The notes: a model not told the origin generated them from the letters alone. 64,000 nt of DNA from Candidula unifasciata (GCA_905116865.2 CAJHNH020002793.1:29693-93692), one strand, 5' to 3'; shown: positions 10,901 to 21,580, numbered from the stretch's first letter. Translations and numbers: made by a program.

Positions 10901-11094
10901 TAATATATATATTAATATGAAAAGCCGCCATTCGGATGTTTTTTTTTTTTTTTGCTGACTTTACTGGTTAACGTCTTTCGTTGATATGTGAATTGCGTTA
11001 GTCGTAATTTTGTGTTAAGTTCTTTGTGGTTGTTTCGCTTATTTTAGAGGGTTTGATAGTAAGTATTTAAAGTAAAGGTCCTTTATCACACTAG

Positions 11095-11334
11095 TAGCGC
11101 ATCAGGCAAACAATGCTAGATTCATATTTGTACACACCAATCTGAATTCGATGGACGATGTCACCACCACACTGATGGCTGCCTTTACTTCCCAGGACAT
11201 TACCTGATATCTGTTTTAAGGCTGGCGGGACCTCGTAGCCGATGTACTGGTTGGAATCTAACTCGGTGCCGTTTTGAATCATGAACCTACAGGTCGCCAA
11301 ACGACCGTCTAGCCGCTACGCCACAATGGCTCCC
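11095..11334 (-). repeat. tRNA-headed SINE, family B
   Basis: The minus strand starts GGAGCCATTGTGGCGTAGCGGC (tRNA-like A-box region), has a B-box region near 11270-11285 (GTTCATGATTCAAAACG, decayed), then the body: GTACATCGGCTACGAGGTCCCGCC-like, CCAGGTAATGTCCTGGGAAGT-like, then a CAATCT/TGTACAAATAT end. The same head-to-body order is seen at 36562, 40000, 44455, 51060-51850, 58535 and 62480. Confidence 0.7.
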
Positions 11335-11504
11335 TAGATCAGCAGTTATGAAACTGAGTGCCGCGAGCGTATGTCAGGGTTGCCACCGCAATAAAAGTGT
11401 GAGAACCGCTGTCCTGGATATTTATATCTTCATATTTCGCTGCTGATATGCGAAAAAGAATGTGTTGGCTTTTTGTTGTTGTTCTTTTTGCTGTTGATCT
11501 TTAG

Positions 11505-11660
11505 GGATGTGTGGTGTAAATTATGGCGCAGTAATGAAGTGCCTGAACATTTGCATCCCGGACCACAAATGTTGGGTTCAAATCTAAATCACTGGGGAAT
11601 TTGTCTATAATTATGACTCCCATATCGACCCAGCCTAAAATCATTGTCATAAGCAGAGTG
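11505..11660 (+). repeat. Partial SINE, family B-like, tRNA-like B-box
   Basis: GGCGCAGTAATGAAGTGCC is followed by TTGCATCCCGGACCACAAATG and a B-box-like GGGTTCAAATC at 11574-11584. Then TCCCATATCGACCCAGCC begins the family B body. It is degenerate and truncated on the right. Confidence 0.5.
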
Positions 11661-11768
11661 CAGTGCATAGAAGCTCATGTCTCTCCACATATCTCGGTGC
11701 TTGGTATTTTAAAGCAGTTTAACCGATGATACCTGATAATATGTATTACTCCATCGCTTATTACCCCA

Positions 11769-11882
11769 TTACTGCCATCGATTCAGGCCGTCAAGCATTG
11801 ATTCTGTCGGTCTGCTTCTGCCTCTTCTACTATAGATCTTTCCAGTCATCTCTATGTTCTCAAATGCCTCTCTCCTCATCAT
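11769..11882 (-). pseudogene. LINE 3' end relic, RTE-like
   Basis: Minus-strand frame reads MMRREAFENIEMTGKI, then YSRRGRSRPTESMLDGLNRW. This is the L-E-x-x-[VI]-x-TGKI-x-G-[RK]-R-x-RGRP-x-x-x-x-L-x-x-L-x-x-W block found near the C-terminus of RTE/CR1-like LINE proteins. The rest of the element is missing. Confidence 0.65.
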
Positions 11883-11962
11883 AGGCCGAAGAACACTGAC
11901 TAACGTTGTCTTAAAGTCTGAAATAAGTAATAGCCCGAGGAGCAAAGACGGACCATGAGCTG

Positions 11963-12133
11963 TTGACACACAGAAGTGCTGATTCGGACCCATGATCGTT
12001 GAACCGGCGTCTTGTCACTGCGTTACTCAGATCTTGTATTTATTTTCATGTTCATCGTCTGGGTTTCGGGGTCCCATTGTGGGGAAAACATGAGTAGACC
12101 CAGTTCCTACACAAACAAGCATGTCGTAGCAGT
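11963..12133 (+). repeat. Left arm of an inverted repeat pair (core module)
   Basis: About 170 bp from TTGACACACAGAAGTGCTG to CATGTCGTAGCAGT. The reverse complement is present at 14031-14199 with only a few mismatches and a 3-5 bp indel. The inner part is the conserved core shared by families A and H (GGGTCCCATTGTGGGGAAAA; CATGTCGTAG). The outer part (GAACCGGCGTCTTGTCACTG) is unique to this pair within the window. Confidence 0.85.
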
Positions 12134-12394
12134 GAATTAATTAGGGGCTTTCTTTTTAGTCGAAGGGCATCTGCCGGGCAGCAAGGAGCAACCAGCTGCA
12201 CAGAAATAAGCTAGTAAAACGGATATACAGGCAAAACTCAGGCCTTGGAACAAAGCCACAATCCAAATGGACGAACAAGCAGTAATTTCCACCAGTCGTT
12301 GAACAAAGAAAAAGAAGAAGAAGAAGAAGAAAAAGAAGAAAAAGAAGAAGAAGAAAAAGAAGAAAAAAAAAGAAAAAGAAGAAGAAGAAGAAGT
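12060..12394 (+). repeat. Family A repeat with GAA/AAG tail
   Basis: Core (GGGTCCCATTGTGGGGAAAA), then GGGCATCTGCCGGGCAGC, GTAAAACGGATATACAG, TGGACGAACAAGCAG and a GAA/AAAGAAG tail at 12303-12394. It overlaps the inverted-repeat arm because the arm contains the core. It supports the model that the AAG tract is the terminal tail of this family. Confidence 0.75.
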
Positions 12395-12706
12395 AATATT
12401 AATGTAAAACAACCTAGTAATCCACTCGCTGTATTTGCTCCGTGTCTCTATTCCTTTATCTTTCTTTCTCATCTATCTCCAGTTCTGCAGGTCTTGCAGT
12501 GCTACCTCGGCCGTTACATTATTTGTTTTTCTAAGATTGAATCAGCACGCTTGTCTGATCCACTTCCTTTACCTTTCTCTGCTAAAGCTGATAGTAATAT
12601 CTCTAATGAATATCATTAATCATTACGCTATTTCTGGGGGTCTAGTATATCTGGCCCAGGAAGAATGAGGTGGGCTGAATAAACTCCCTCTTTACAGCGG
12701 GTTATT

Positions 12707-12901
12707 AAATTAGTTGCGTATCCTTTACATGACGTTGCAGAAATAATCCCAGCACTTTCTGGCTGTTGTGGTTTTTCTAGGCAACTTTACCTCCAGTAGT
12801 TTGCCATTGCTTCCTAGACGGTCGGCTCCCGGCACCAGGGATCGAACCCTGCACCCCGGCATTACGAAGCGAGTTGGCAACGCCTAAGCCACAGACGCCG
12901 T
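12707..12901 (-). repeat. SINE family E with 12-bp target-site duplication
   Basis: A perfect 12-bp direct repeat CAGCGGGTTATT flanks the element (12695-12706 and 12902-12913). Minus-strand 5' end GACGGCGTCTGTGGCTTAGGC is a tRNA-like A-box. CCGGGGTGCAGGGTTCGATCC contains a perfect B-box-like GGTTCGATCC. The body ends CGTCATGTAAAGGATACGCAACTAA. The duplication is direct evidence of LINE-mediated retroposition. Four other copies are at 15661, 22392, 51949 and 63696. Confidence 0.9.
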
Positions 12902-13122
12902 CAGCGGGTTATTGCTTATATAAGAGATATGATCCAACAGACTCTAGTTTTCTTTATTGCAAAATAGTTTACCCAGCCTTTCTCTATCTCTGTTCTTTTT
13001 AGAACATTTTCTGACTTCTCCATGTGTGTCCGTTTGTATCTTGTTAATTAATTTGGTTTTCTAAGTTTGCTGGAGTTTTTATTTCTTTTCTGTCTTTTTC
13101 ATTTGTACACTTGTAAAGTAAA

Positions 13123-13380
13123 TGATGCGCCCGTAAAAAAATCTCTTGGCGGTTGGAAATCGAAAAGAGTAGCCTAACGGCGATGCCCGGGCACAATTTG
13201 AAGTTAAAAATCTACACAAAGGATGTCAGAATCCTGGCCACTGCTACTGAGTTCGTACACTGCGCTGAGATTCTTCGGACTCAGGGTTGAGTTAGAAGTA
13301 GAACGGAGCACTTATGGGTTACCATACTTGTACCGTGATGTTGATCCGTTGTTTAAACAGTTAAACAAACAAACAGTGCC
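13123..13380 (+). repeat. SINE family F, 5' truncated, AAAC tail
   Basis: It matches the downstream two thirds of the full-length copies at 34265 and 54236: GCGCCCGTAAAAAAATC, AAATCGAAAAGAGTAGCC, CTGCGCTGAGATTCTTC and AGAACGGAGCACTTATGGG. It ends in AAACAGTTAAACAAACAAAC. The tRNA-like head is missing. Confidence 0.8.
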
Positions 13381-13911
13381 AATCATGGCAGTTTCTTATT
13401 GACGTTGTTCCATCTTCCTAACATCTTCCATCCTGCCTGTTAAATATTCACACCAACTCTCTCTCCCCCATTCCCAAGTGTAGATTCGTCTCTGTGTTTG
13501 CAACATTATATTTTCCAGATTAGATAAAATATTGTACAGAAAAGCTTCTACCTTGAAATTGAACGAACAGTTCATCAAGGATTGAAAATTATGCCAATGC
13601 GGCTATCGAAAATCTGGCCTTATTGTCTTTTATTTATTATTATTATTATTATTATTTAGTTGTAAACAATGTATTGCACAGTTTATTCCCGGCATATTTT
13701 TTTATATTGCTTTAGAATCAAGTCCTGTCAATTCGAAATAATAATAATTAAAATAAAAGTAGATAAATTGTTATTGGTGGTAACCGCTTGCCATTTCTCA
13801 CTTTTGTTTGTTATTAATATCATCATAAGCAACATCATCATCATCATCATCACTGCTATTATCGCTGTCAGATTTTACCTTTGACTTGAATGTTGACTAA
13901 AATAGTTGATT

Positions 13912-14335
13912 GTCCGGTCAACCAGTCAATCTATAGATTTGAAACAATGAGAAAAACTGTCAGCCAGTCAGTCTGTAGCGTAGCAACAGTGATTAAAAGC
14001 TGTCAACCAGTCAGTCTATATAGTCAGTCCACTGCTACGACATGCTTGTTTGTGTAGGAACTGGGTCTACTCATGTTTTTCACAATGGGACCCCGAAACC
14101 CAGACGATGAACATGAATATAGATACAAGATCTGAGTGACGCAGTGACAAGACGCCGGTTCAACATTGATAGGTCCGAATCAGCACTTCTGTGTGTCAAT
14201 AGTGATTAAAAACTGTCAACCAATCAGCCTGTAGCGTTGCAACAATAAGGAAAACTGTCAACCAATCAGTCTGTAGCGTAGCAACAATAAGGAAAACTAC
14301 CAACCAGTCGGTCTTCATCGTATCAACTACGATAT
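13912..14335. repeat. 42-bp minisatellite split by an insertion
   Basis: About six units of a ~42-bp repeat with AAAACTGTCAACCAGTCAG and CTGTAGCGTAGCAACA. The third unit is interrupted at about 14025-14198 by the right arm of the inverted repeat pair. The interrupting block is bordered by ATAGT on both sides (14020-14024 and 14199-14203), consistent with a 5-bp target duplication. Confidence 0.8.
14025..14199 (-). repeat. Right arm of inverted repeat pair, inserted in minisatellite
   Basis: This is the reverse complement of 11963-12133. Internal landmarks: CTACGACATGCTTG, CACAATGGGACCCC, GAGTGACGCAGTGACAAG and a B-box-like GGTCCGAATC. Flanked by ATAGT direct repeats. The block without any A or H body implies that the core plus its outer arm can move as a unit. 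Confidence 0.7.
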
Positions 14336-15002
14336 ATGTAAATTACTACGATACATGTAAATTACTTTGTGTACTTTTTAAGAATAAATGTACAGTTGTA
14401 AGGATATTTACACAAGTTTTGTACTAAACTTTCTATTGTTATTCTCAAATTACATCATATGGGGATTAAACCCGATCACCTAACAAGCACAGCAGTACAC
14501 AATCCGTTATTCTACCATGACTCATTATTCAGAAGCCGACGCTTTTAATAATTTAACTTGTCCCTGAAGACTCGGTCGGGCACGACTCATTTTGCCTCAC
14601 AATTTTCAGCCGACTGTTCTATTGATCCCGCTGACTTGTAATAGTGCCGTCCTGCACTCAGAAAGACGATATTGAACTCAGTCGTTAGACCAGAGCTTTT
14701 CACACCGTGTGTAGCAACACGTGAGTGGGAACTCTTCCGAATACTGGTCCAAATTATACACTGCGAAAAACTTCCCTTTAAGAGCCTCGAGTGGTTATTT
14801 AGTAAAAGCATTTAGGCCATCACCTTCAGTTTTCACTTCTGCCGTGCTTCCTTGATGGTAAGCAATGTTTAGACGTTAAGCTCAGCGCCGTGGAGAGGCA
14901 TAGTTTTCGATCCATAGTTTGAACGACGTGGGGAGAAGTAGTTTTCGTTCCATTAAAGCGACGTAGGGAGGATAAGTTTGTGATCCAATGTTCCCAAAAC
15001 CC
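14336..15002. other. No recognised feature
   Basis: Mixed sequence without a family I recognise. A minus-strand frame at 14587-14811 has no domain. At 14522-14540 one plus frame spells YSEADA, a string found in CaMKII, but there is no splice donor (see rejected list). Confidence 0.4.
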
Positions 15003-15185
15003 CTTGTGGGTTCCAGGGCCACATGTCTGAGGGAAAAAAATAGATCCACTGCCACCTAAAAATCATGTTGTAAAACGCGAATAATTAGGACTTTGCTGAA
15101 ATCGGATGTGTTGGGGAAAAAGCGCAGATATCGCAGCCTAGCTGTAAACCACAACGCAACGTGCCAACCGCCCTTTCAAGTTCGA
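15003..15185 (-). repeat. Core plus H-body repeat
   Basis: Plus strand order: a decayed core (CCCTTGTGGGTTCCAGGG, GATCCACTGCC, AATCATGTTGTAAAACGCG), then TTTGCTGAAATCGG, then GCGCAGATATCGCAGCCTAG and TGTAAACCACA. Here the core is joined to the H body, whereas at 12060 and 27700 it is joined to the A body. The adjacent 15225-15430 copy supplies the tRNA-like head, giving minus-strand polarity. Confidence 0.65.
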
Positions 15186-15224
15186 ACGAAAAAAAAATTA
15201 CCTACCCATTGCATGACTATTGAG

Positions 15225-15430
15225 CATCTCGCTGCTGCTATCGCAGTCTAGCTGTAAACCACAAAACTGAGCGATAGGCGCAGATATTCCAGCCTAGCTG
15301 TAAACAACACAACGTGCCAACCGCCCTTTTAAGGGCTTAAAAGGAATTATCACCCAGCGGGAAATCGAACATCGGTCACCCGCGAGGCAGGCGAAATGCT
15401 TACAACTGTACTACCAAAGACTCGAGAGTT
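15225..15430 (-). repeat. SINE H head, tRNA-Gly-like
   Basis: On the minus strand, 15428-15345 reads TTTGGTAGTACAGTTGTAAG, then TTTCGCCTGCCTCGCGGGTG, then GATGTTCGATTTCCC. This is the D-arm, the anticodon arm of a glycine tRNA (CTGCCTC loop, GCC anticodon position kept) and a B-box. The acceptor stem does not close, so it is a SINE head and not a working tRNA. The body behind it is two passes of the TGTAAACCAC / GCAGATAT H segment. Confidence 0.75.
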
Positions 15431-15661
15431 TAATTCAAATCAGATTATATAATAACGCGTAGCATACATAGTTCGTAGTGTTCCTGTTCCGTATTTTTTA
15501 ACTATATGACCTCTTGAGGACCTGAATGGAATTTTTTTTTTAACATTGAATAATCTGGGACCGGTATTCGGAAAAGTGCCCGTGAGTGCGTTGGCTAAAG
15601 CGTGTCGGTGGGTTGCGTGAACGTAAAGCGTTAAACACTAAAACCAGCACGCAACTCAAAA

Positions 15662-15888
15662 ATGGTTAGTTGCGTATCCTTTACAGGACGTTGCAGAACC
15701 AACCCCAGCAGCCCCTGGCTGTTGTGTGGTGTCTCTAGGCAAATTTACGTCCAGTAGTTTGCTATTGCTTTTTGGACGGTCGGCCCCCTGATACCACTGT
15801 CGAAACCAACGCAAGGGGCATGGCCCGCAGTTGGGATCGAACCCGGCATTACGTAGCGGTCGCATCGACTTAGCCACAGAGCCGGTAT
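15662..15888 (-). repeat. SINE family E
   Basis: Full-length: minus strand starts ACCGGCTCTGTGGCTAAGTC (A-box), then GCCGGGTTCGATCCC (B-box), body GGTTTCGACAGTGGTATCAG, ACTGGACGTAAATTTGCC, GGGGCTGCTGGGGTTGG and end GGATACGCAACTAACC. Imperfect flanking repeats (GCAACTCAAA left, GCAACACAAT right) suggest a decayed target duplication. Confidence 0.85.
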
Positions 15889-15899
15889 GCAACACAATA

Positions 15900-16774
15900 G
15901 TCAACGGTATTATTAAATTTGATTTTCATTTAATTACTTATAAATTATGACAGTTACAAAAGTTATGGAAATATTGTATATTTCTAATGTAAAAATGTTT
16001 TCATGACACACATTATGTCGTGAAACACATCGTTATTACATTTATTTATGTATGTGTCCATATCTCTTATAAGAAAATAATTTAACCTCTAGTTTCTCGT
16101 TTCACTAACTTATGTTTTGTCTAGAAAGTGTATCGAAAACATGAAATGTTAGGAAGCTCTGCGTTAGACTTCAGTGTTTCCAGCGTTGGAATTTGTCCCT
16201 GTAAACTTACTATTGATCTGTTTGTGCCGGAAAACGAAGCAGAAGTCTAGCACACATAATCCGGTCTTCATCATGTGGTGGAATTATAACTGAATTTACT
16301 GTCAACTGGGGGAGAACAAATGGCGGACGGGGAAGGATCCCCGGCTTTATCTTATAAAGCCAAGGTCTAGGATGCTACAAATCCCACATCCCTCTCCCCA
16401 CATGGGGTTGTTAACGCTTGTTGGGAATAGGTGGGCCGACGTTGATGCAGCTCTTCTGTACACAGGTACAACTCATTTAGATTCTAAATAAAATTGAAAA
16501 ATTAAAAACGTTTTATAATGTTAGCTTTTATAACTTACATTTCATACAATAACAAGTGCACTGAAATGATATAAAATAATTTATATTATGGTATGTTTGA
16601 CCTAATATATTGTCAATGACGTTTTTTTTATCAAATTCATATTGTATGTATACTTTATAACATAATTTAATGGATACACGAGTTTAGCTAATTATCTTTG
16701 CAAACAGTCATCTACAGTTTTATATTGCGACTAATTAAAGTGTGGGCACCAATATATATGTATACATAACAACT

Positions 16775-16777
<3 letters not shown>
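15900..16777. other. AT-rich stretch, nothing recognised
   Basis: AT-rich sequence. GGATCCCCGGCTTTATCTTA at 16337-16356 begins a short hairpin-like segment (TTATCTTATAAAG). A CCCCACATGGGG near 16396 resembles the core of families A/H only weakly. Confidence 0.35.

Positions 16778-16832
<55 letters not shown>
16778..16832. repeat. TA dinucleotide array
   Basis: A run of TA/AT repeats of about 55 bp. Confidence 0.95.
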
Positions 16833-16837
<5 letters not shown>

Positions 16838-17211
16838 CATGCGAAATCCAAATCTTCCTGTTGCTTATTCTCTACCTAATCAGTGACAGTATTGCCTTTT
16901 GCAAAATGTATTCAATACCCAATCAATGGTTACTCCAAACAACAAGGGAGATGGAATGCAATATGTCAACAAAACTAATTACTCAAGTATCTCCAACAGA
17001 TATGTTAGTATGTACAATATTAAGGTCCATTTATGCATCACACATTTACCAATCACTCCACGTGCATGACTGACTGACTGACTGAGGAAAGCTTTGATGC
17101 TCAACTCTCAGCATCACCCCACCCCCCCTCCCCTCCCCCCCCCCCCCAACCCTGCCGCCCCGACTCTGTAGAATACTAAATAAACACACCGTATGTCTGA
17201 AACCATAACAT

Positions 17212-17390
17212 TAGCTCCCAGGTCGACCCAGCCTTGAGTGGGTACCAGGTGCAGTTCTTTGAAGTAAAGGCGACCGTCGTAATGCTGTCCACGTCATCCA
17301 CCAATCGCCGATGGATCTGTAAAATATACGGCTCTAGTCCTGTATGCCCAATACGCCTAAAGGCGTGGAAAAGGGTCCTTTACTTTTATG
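17212..17390 (+). repeat. SINE family B body, 5' truncated
   Basis: GCTCCCAGGTCGACCCAGCC, TGGGTACCAGGTGCAGTTC, GAAGTAAAGGCGACCG and ACGCCTAAAGGCG match the copy at 62478-62650 in order. The head is missing. Confidence 0.75.
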
Positions 17391-17424
17391 TGTGTATATA
17401 TATATATATAAACACTCATGCACG

Positions 17425-17780
17425 TACACACACACAAGCTGCTACTGTATTAATTCTTTTGGTAATATGTGTGCGCTACACTGCATTATCATCCACAAAA
17501 CGAGTGCAAGCTAAATGTAAGTTCGATAGCTTATAAGGAAATAACGTAAAATCAAAGCAAAGTCTGTCCCACATTTACATAATACACATAAAGTGAAAGT
17601 AAAAAAGTCTAGTAGTAAGGAATTTGAAATAGTGCCTACATAAATTGTTGATTAAATGTAATATTTCAACTGTAACACACAGCGGTTAAATTATAAATCA
17701 AGCTTGTGAGGAAGGCTAGCGTGTTTTTTCTGAAAGTGTTACAGTCTGTAATAAACTCAGCAATGTGTGATGATCAAATG
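17425..17780 (+). repeat. Repeat pair, copy 1 (modules a then b)
   Basis: Module a (17425-17550, GTGCGCTACACTGCATTATC and nearby) and module b (17640-17780, TGAGGAAGGCTAGCGTG and TCTGAAAGTGTTACAGTCT) recur at 18370-18612 in the order b then a. Identity is about 80 percent by eye. Confidence 0.7.
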
Positions 17781-17936
17781 CTGAAAGTGTAGCAAATTGA
17801 AACGCTAAAACTATTTTATAAGATTTTGTCAAGAAATCTGGAACAAAGAAGAAATCCCACAGGAGTGGGAAAAGGCTACTAGCATTAAAGATGATCCACT
17901 GTAGTGATCAAATAAATTAAAAGCCTACATTTTGCC

Positions 17937-18131
17937 CATCATCATCATCATCATCATCATCATCGTGAAGCAGGTCCTTCGGTCTCTCGTCAGCTCTCCC
18001 GCCTCATGTACTTTCATACTCAATGAGTCACTTATATCCTGTGCCCATCTTCGTGTCGGTCGGCCCCTGCCCCTCCTTCCTGGTACTGTGCCTTCTACTA
18101 TAAATTTTTCCAATTCGTACCGTACATCTTG
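17937..18131 (-). pseudogene. RTE-like LINE 3' end with ATG/ATC-repeat tail
   Basis: Minus strand encodes LEKFIVEGTVPGRRGRGRP, TRRWAQDISDSLSMKVHEAG and ELTRDRRTCF, and then runs directly into a GATGATGAT tail (plus strand ATCATC 17938-17964). This matches the C-terminus of the element at 6370-6582 in layout (ME/EG-x-PG-[KR]-RGRGRP, W-QD, A-x-DR), but is a different copy and tail. It shows the RTE habit of ending in short tandem repeats. Confidence 0.8.
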
Positions 18132-18369
18132 CCCACGGACACAAATTATATTGTAAGTATACTCAGTATCAAGGACGATCAGTGTATATGTATGTATTCT
18201 GGCCACAATTTACTCAAGTCTGATTTCATTGTCTTGTAAGTCACATGCTCCCAATCTTTATCTAGGATGTATACACAGTTAAGGAAGTAGAAATGAAGTT
18301 TGTAGAAGTCCCCAGAGGACAGCTGATTGACAGAGACTACACCAGCACAGCTTGGAAACAGTGACCTCA

Positions 18370-18463
18370 ACTGTAACACGTTGAGATTAGAAATCAAGCT
18401 GATGAGGAAGGCTAGTGTGTTCCTTCTGAAAGTGTTATAGTCTCTAGTAAACCTAGTTATGTG

Positions 18464-18494
<31 letters not shown>

Positions 18495-18615
18495 CACACA
18501 CACGCTGCTAGTGTATTTACTGTTTTGAATATATGTGCGCTACACTGCATTGTTATCCACAATGCGAGTGTGAGCGAACTGTGATTTTGATAGCCTTCAA
18601 GAAAATAGCGTACAA
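18370..18615 (+). repeat. Repeat pair, copy 2 (modules b then a)
   Basis: GAGGAAGGCTAGTGTGTTCC and TCTGAAAGTGTTATAGTC (b) are followed by an AC microsatellite and GTGCGCTACACTGCATTG (a), matching 17640-17780 and 17425-17550. This is probably a dispersed family with an internal CA/TA microsatellite. Confidence 0.7.
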
Positions 18616-18726
18616 ATTGTAGCATCCAGGAGGGCACAAAGTGATCAATGGATCGATCGATTGGAGAAGGACAAAGGGGAAATTAGAAGAAAAAGAAAAA
18701 AAAGAAGCATCTAAATTGTCCTATCT

Positions 18727-18815
18727 GTGACTGCAGTAATGTGACTGCAGTAATGTGATTGCAGTAATGTGACTGTAGTAATGTGACTGCAGTAATGTGA
18801 TTGCAGTAATGTGAT
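18727..18815. repeat. 14-bp minisatellite, six units
   Basis: Six units of GTGACTGCAGTAAT with C/T variants at two positions, plus a five-base remainder. Confidence 0.95.
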
Positions 18816-19019
18816 ACGGATAGTCTTCATCCTCACCGTGAATTCCTGTATCACTCTTGGAGTCTTGTTTCTTGTACAATTTGAATTTTTTTTTTAAGCT
18901 CATAATCGACCGTTGTTCGATCGCCATATCTGTTAGTCTGTCCACCTTCCATATTGTCCTGACAAACTCCGGGTTTCTTCTCATGACGTGCCAAAGATTC
19001 CGCTTGATAACAATATCTC

Positions 19020-19320
19020 CCCGTGAATCACCCGCCTCAACCCGCTAGAATAAAATTAGATAACGGTGAACGCGGCCGTTTGTATAACGCCATTATGACT
19101 GCAAATAATTGGCGCGGGCGAGGTTTTGCTTGTATCAATAACTGGTGCATTATCCCAGAGCAAACGGCTGGTCAACAGACGACAAACAAGCCTCGTTTGT
19201 GTCTCCGGTTACAATGGCTTGCTGCAGCCCGTTCCATCCACAGATAATGGTGAAAATGTGCACACAACACAGCTGACAGGCGATGCTTGCTAGTGCGCGC
19301 ACATTTCCACCGTGGCTCAG
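19020..19320. other. Unique CpG-containing stretch
   Basis: Relatively GC- and CpG-rich compared with the surroundings (ACGCGGCCGTTTG, GGCGCGGGCGAGG, GTGCGCGCACA). No reading frame or repeat recognised. It could be regulatory, but nothing in the sequence shows that. Confidence 0.3.
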
Positions 19321-19794
19321 TCAAGAGGAAGTCACTTTGATGGGGGAAAGAGTTGACAAATAGAGACGTCTGGCTTTGACTTGAGCAGAGCTGGTTCGAC
19401 TCCTGACTGTAAACTCTTGGGGTTTAACACATAAGGCGATGGCTGTATTCTTTCTATTATTATAGGATAGGGGTTATTTTATTTCAACCCATCTCGGGGG
19501 GGGGGGGGGGGGAGAGCTCCTTGTCTTTGTAATCATTTCCCAGAAAAGTCCAATATTATAGAGGGCTTAGGGTTAGTGTTAGTCAGTGTCCATTTCATAC
19601 CCTAGCACCCCTATACTACTTGACTTTGCCAAGAATCCCCTGGGAATCCCCTACGAAATCTCGGAGTCCCCGAGGTGGGGTGAAAGAAGAGAAAAGAACC
19701 GGGTAGAGAATAGGACAGCTAGTATTCTCTGACAAATGCAAGCAACTCAGATGACCGACGCACACTTTAGAAAGATACATAGAAGGGTCCTGCC

Positions 19795-20000
19795 ACGTTA
19801 TTAACTGTTAGCGCCACACCCGTATTTTATAGGCCAACCCACAGACTCGATGGGATCTGTGGTCAGATGGTCAGTATCACGCAAACAGCCTCTACTTTCT
19901 AATATTTCCTGGTACCAATTTTAGACCGGGTCGACCTGAGGCCGAAGGGCAATCATAAACCATTCAAACATCAGGGAAGATCCATTCGGTGTCTGTCTAT
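19795..20000 (-). repeat. SINE family B, degenerate
   Basis: CCACACCCGTATTTTATAGG, ATGGTCAGTATCACGC, TTCCTGGTACCAATTTTAGA and GGGTCGACCTGAGGCC follow the family B minus-strand order seen at 51060-51260. Confidence 0.65.
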
Positions 20001-20835
20001 TCAGACTGACTACTATCTGGTCTGCATTGTACTAGCACGAAATTCCTTAAAAACACGGCACACGTCAAATCCCTAGATAAGTCACGTGTCGCTGTGTGTA
20101 GCACCATATACCAAAGATGTCTGATGTGTTTGAAAGTTGTGGTTTACATACTTTTTCCCCAAGAAGGATGGAATTAGTGTGTGTGTGTGGGGAGGGGGGG
20201 GGTGGGGTTAAGAGAGAGTGATCAGTGGAGATAGGGCGGGAAGGGGGTGAGGAAGAGAATCAGCCACATTACGTAGGTGACGAAGGGGAAGATGTGAGGG
20301 TAACGCCAGCAATGATAGTTTCATACGTTGATTTTGTATAACACATTCTGACCGTTTCTGGTTTGTCAGTTGCTAATACGATCAAATTTCACAGAAATTG
20401 CGTAATGCTTTTTTTTTTCTTTCTAAATCTGTTGTGAATCAACTTTTGAACTTTAACGGAAAGTCCTGTTGGTTTAAATAAAACCTCCAAAACATATTTT
20501 TATGACCCGGCAGGCTAATATTTTGGGGGAAACATGATGAGGAATCCTAAATAAACCCAGAGCTTACTAGTGCTGTGGGAAAACCCATATTGTTATCGCA
20601 ATTTCCCTGTCTGGGGCAAACGATGTAAAATGTACCACTTGTGAAACTGAAGTAAGATCTAAATTAGTTTATATTTGTACTTTTTGAACAAATTGTTAGA
20701 CCCATTTTCTCTTACCAAGCGTGTGGTATCAGGTAATTAGTTATGAATTTGCTGAAATGGGAAGTATTGGGATCTGTAAAGCACAGCATAACGTGCTGGT
20801 CGCCCTGTTAAGAGTCAATACTGTGGCAGCAGCAG

Positions 20836-20921
20836 CAGAACCAACGAACGAACGAACAAACTTTATTTTCAAAGGGTTAAGAATTGGGCACGCAGGCCCG
20901 TCTAACATTTTGCCCTTCAAG
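20836..20921 (-). repeat. Retroelement 3' end with AATAAA and TTCG tail
   Basis: Minus strand reads GGGCAAAATGTTAGACGGGC, then CCTTTGAAAATAAAGTTTG, then GTTCGTTCGTTCGTTGG. An AATAAA followed by a four-base tandem tail is a typical non-LTR 3' end. The family is not identified. Confidence 0.5.
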
Positions 20922-20951
20922 AAGAAGAAGAAGAAGAAGAAGAAGAAGAAG

Positions 20952-20983
<32 letters not shown>

Positions 20984-21090
20984 GCAGCAGCAGAAGAAGA
21001 TGAAGAAGAATAAGAAGATGAAGAAGATGAAGAAGATAAAGAAGAATAAGAAAATAAAGACGAATGCGAAGGAAATGAAGAAGAAGAATC
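20917..21090. repeat. AAG microsatellite with interruptions
   Basis: An uninterrupted AAG run (about 20920-20982), then interrupted AAG/ATG/AAT triplets to about 21088. Poly-Lys and poly-Leu frames across it are artefacts. Confidence 0.95.
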
Positions 21091-21301
21091 CCCATTATTG
21101 TTCTGCGGCTTCCATTGTATTTTTGTGACATTTTAGCCAGCTTGATCACTGTGGTGAACTTGTATTCATAATGTTGATACAGATATGTTTGTATGTCTAG
21201 TTTTCAAATGCTAATGTTAGTTGTTTGTTTATCTCATTATTTTGGCCTCGCCCTTAAAGATTGCAAGACTTTTATCCTATTTCAACACCTGTAATTGTTT
21301 C

Positions 21302-21580
<279 letters not shown>

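Noticed and set aside
14522..14540. Upstream CaMKII exon, because one frame spells YSEADA
   Set aside because: No splice donor follows in the right phase, flanking residues do not match, and it lies about 40 kb upstream; six residues can match by chance in this much sequence.
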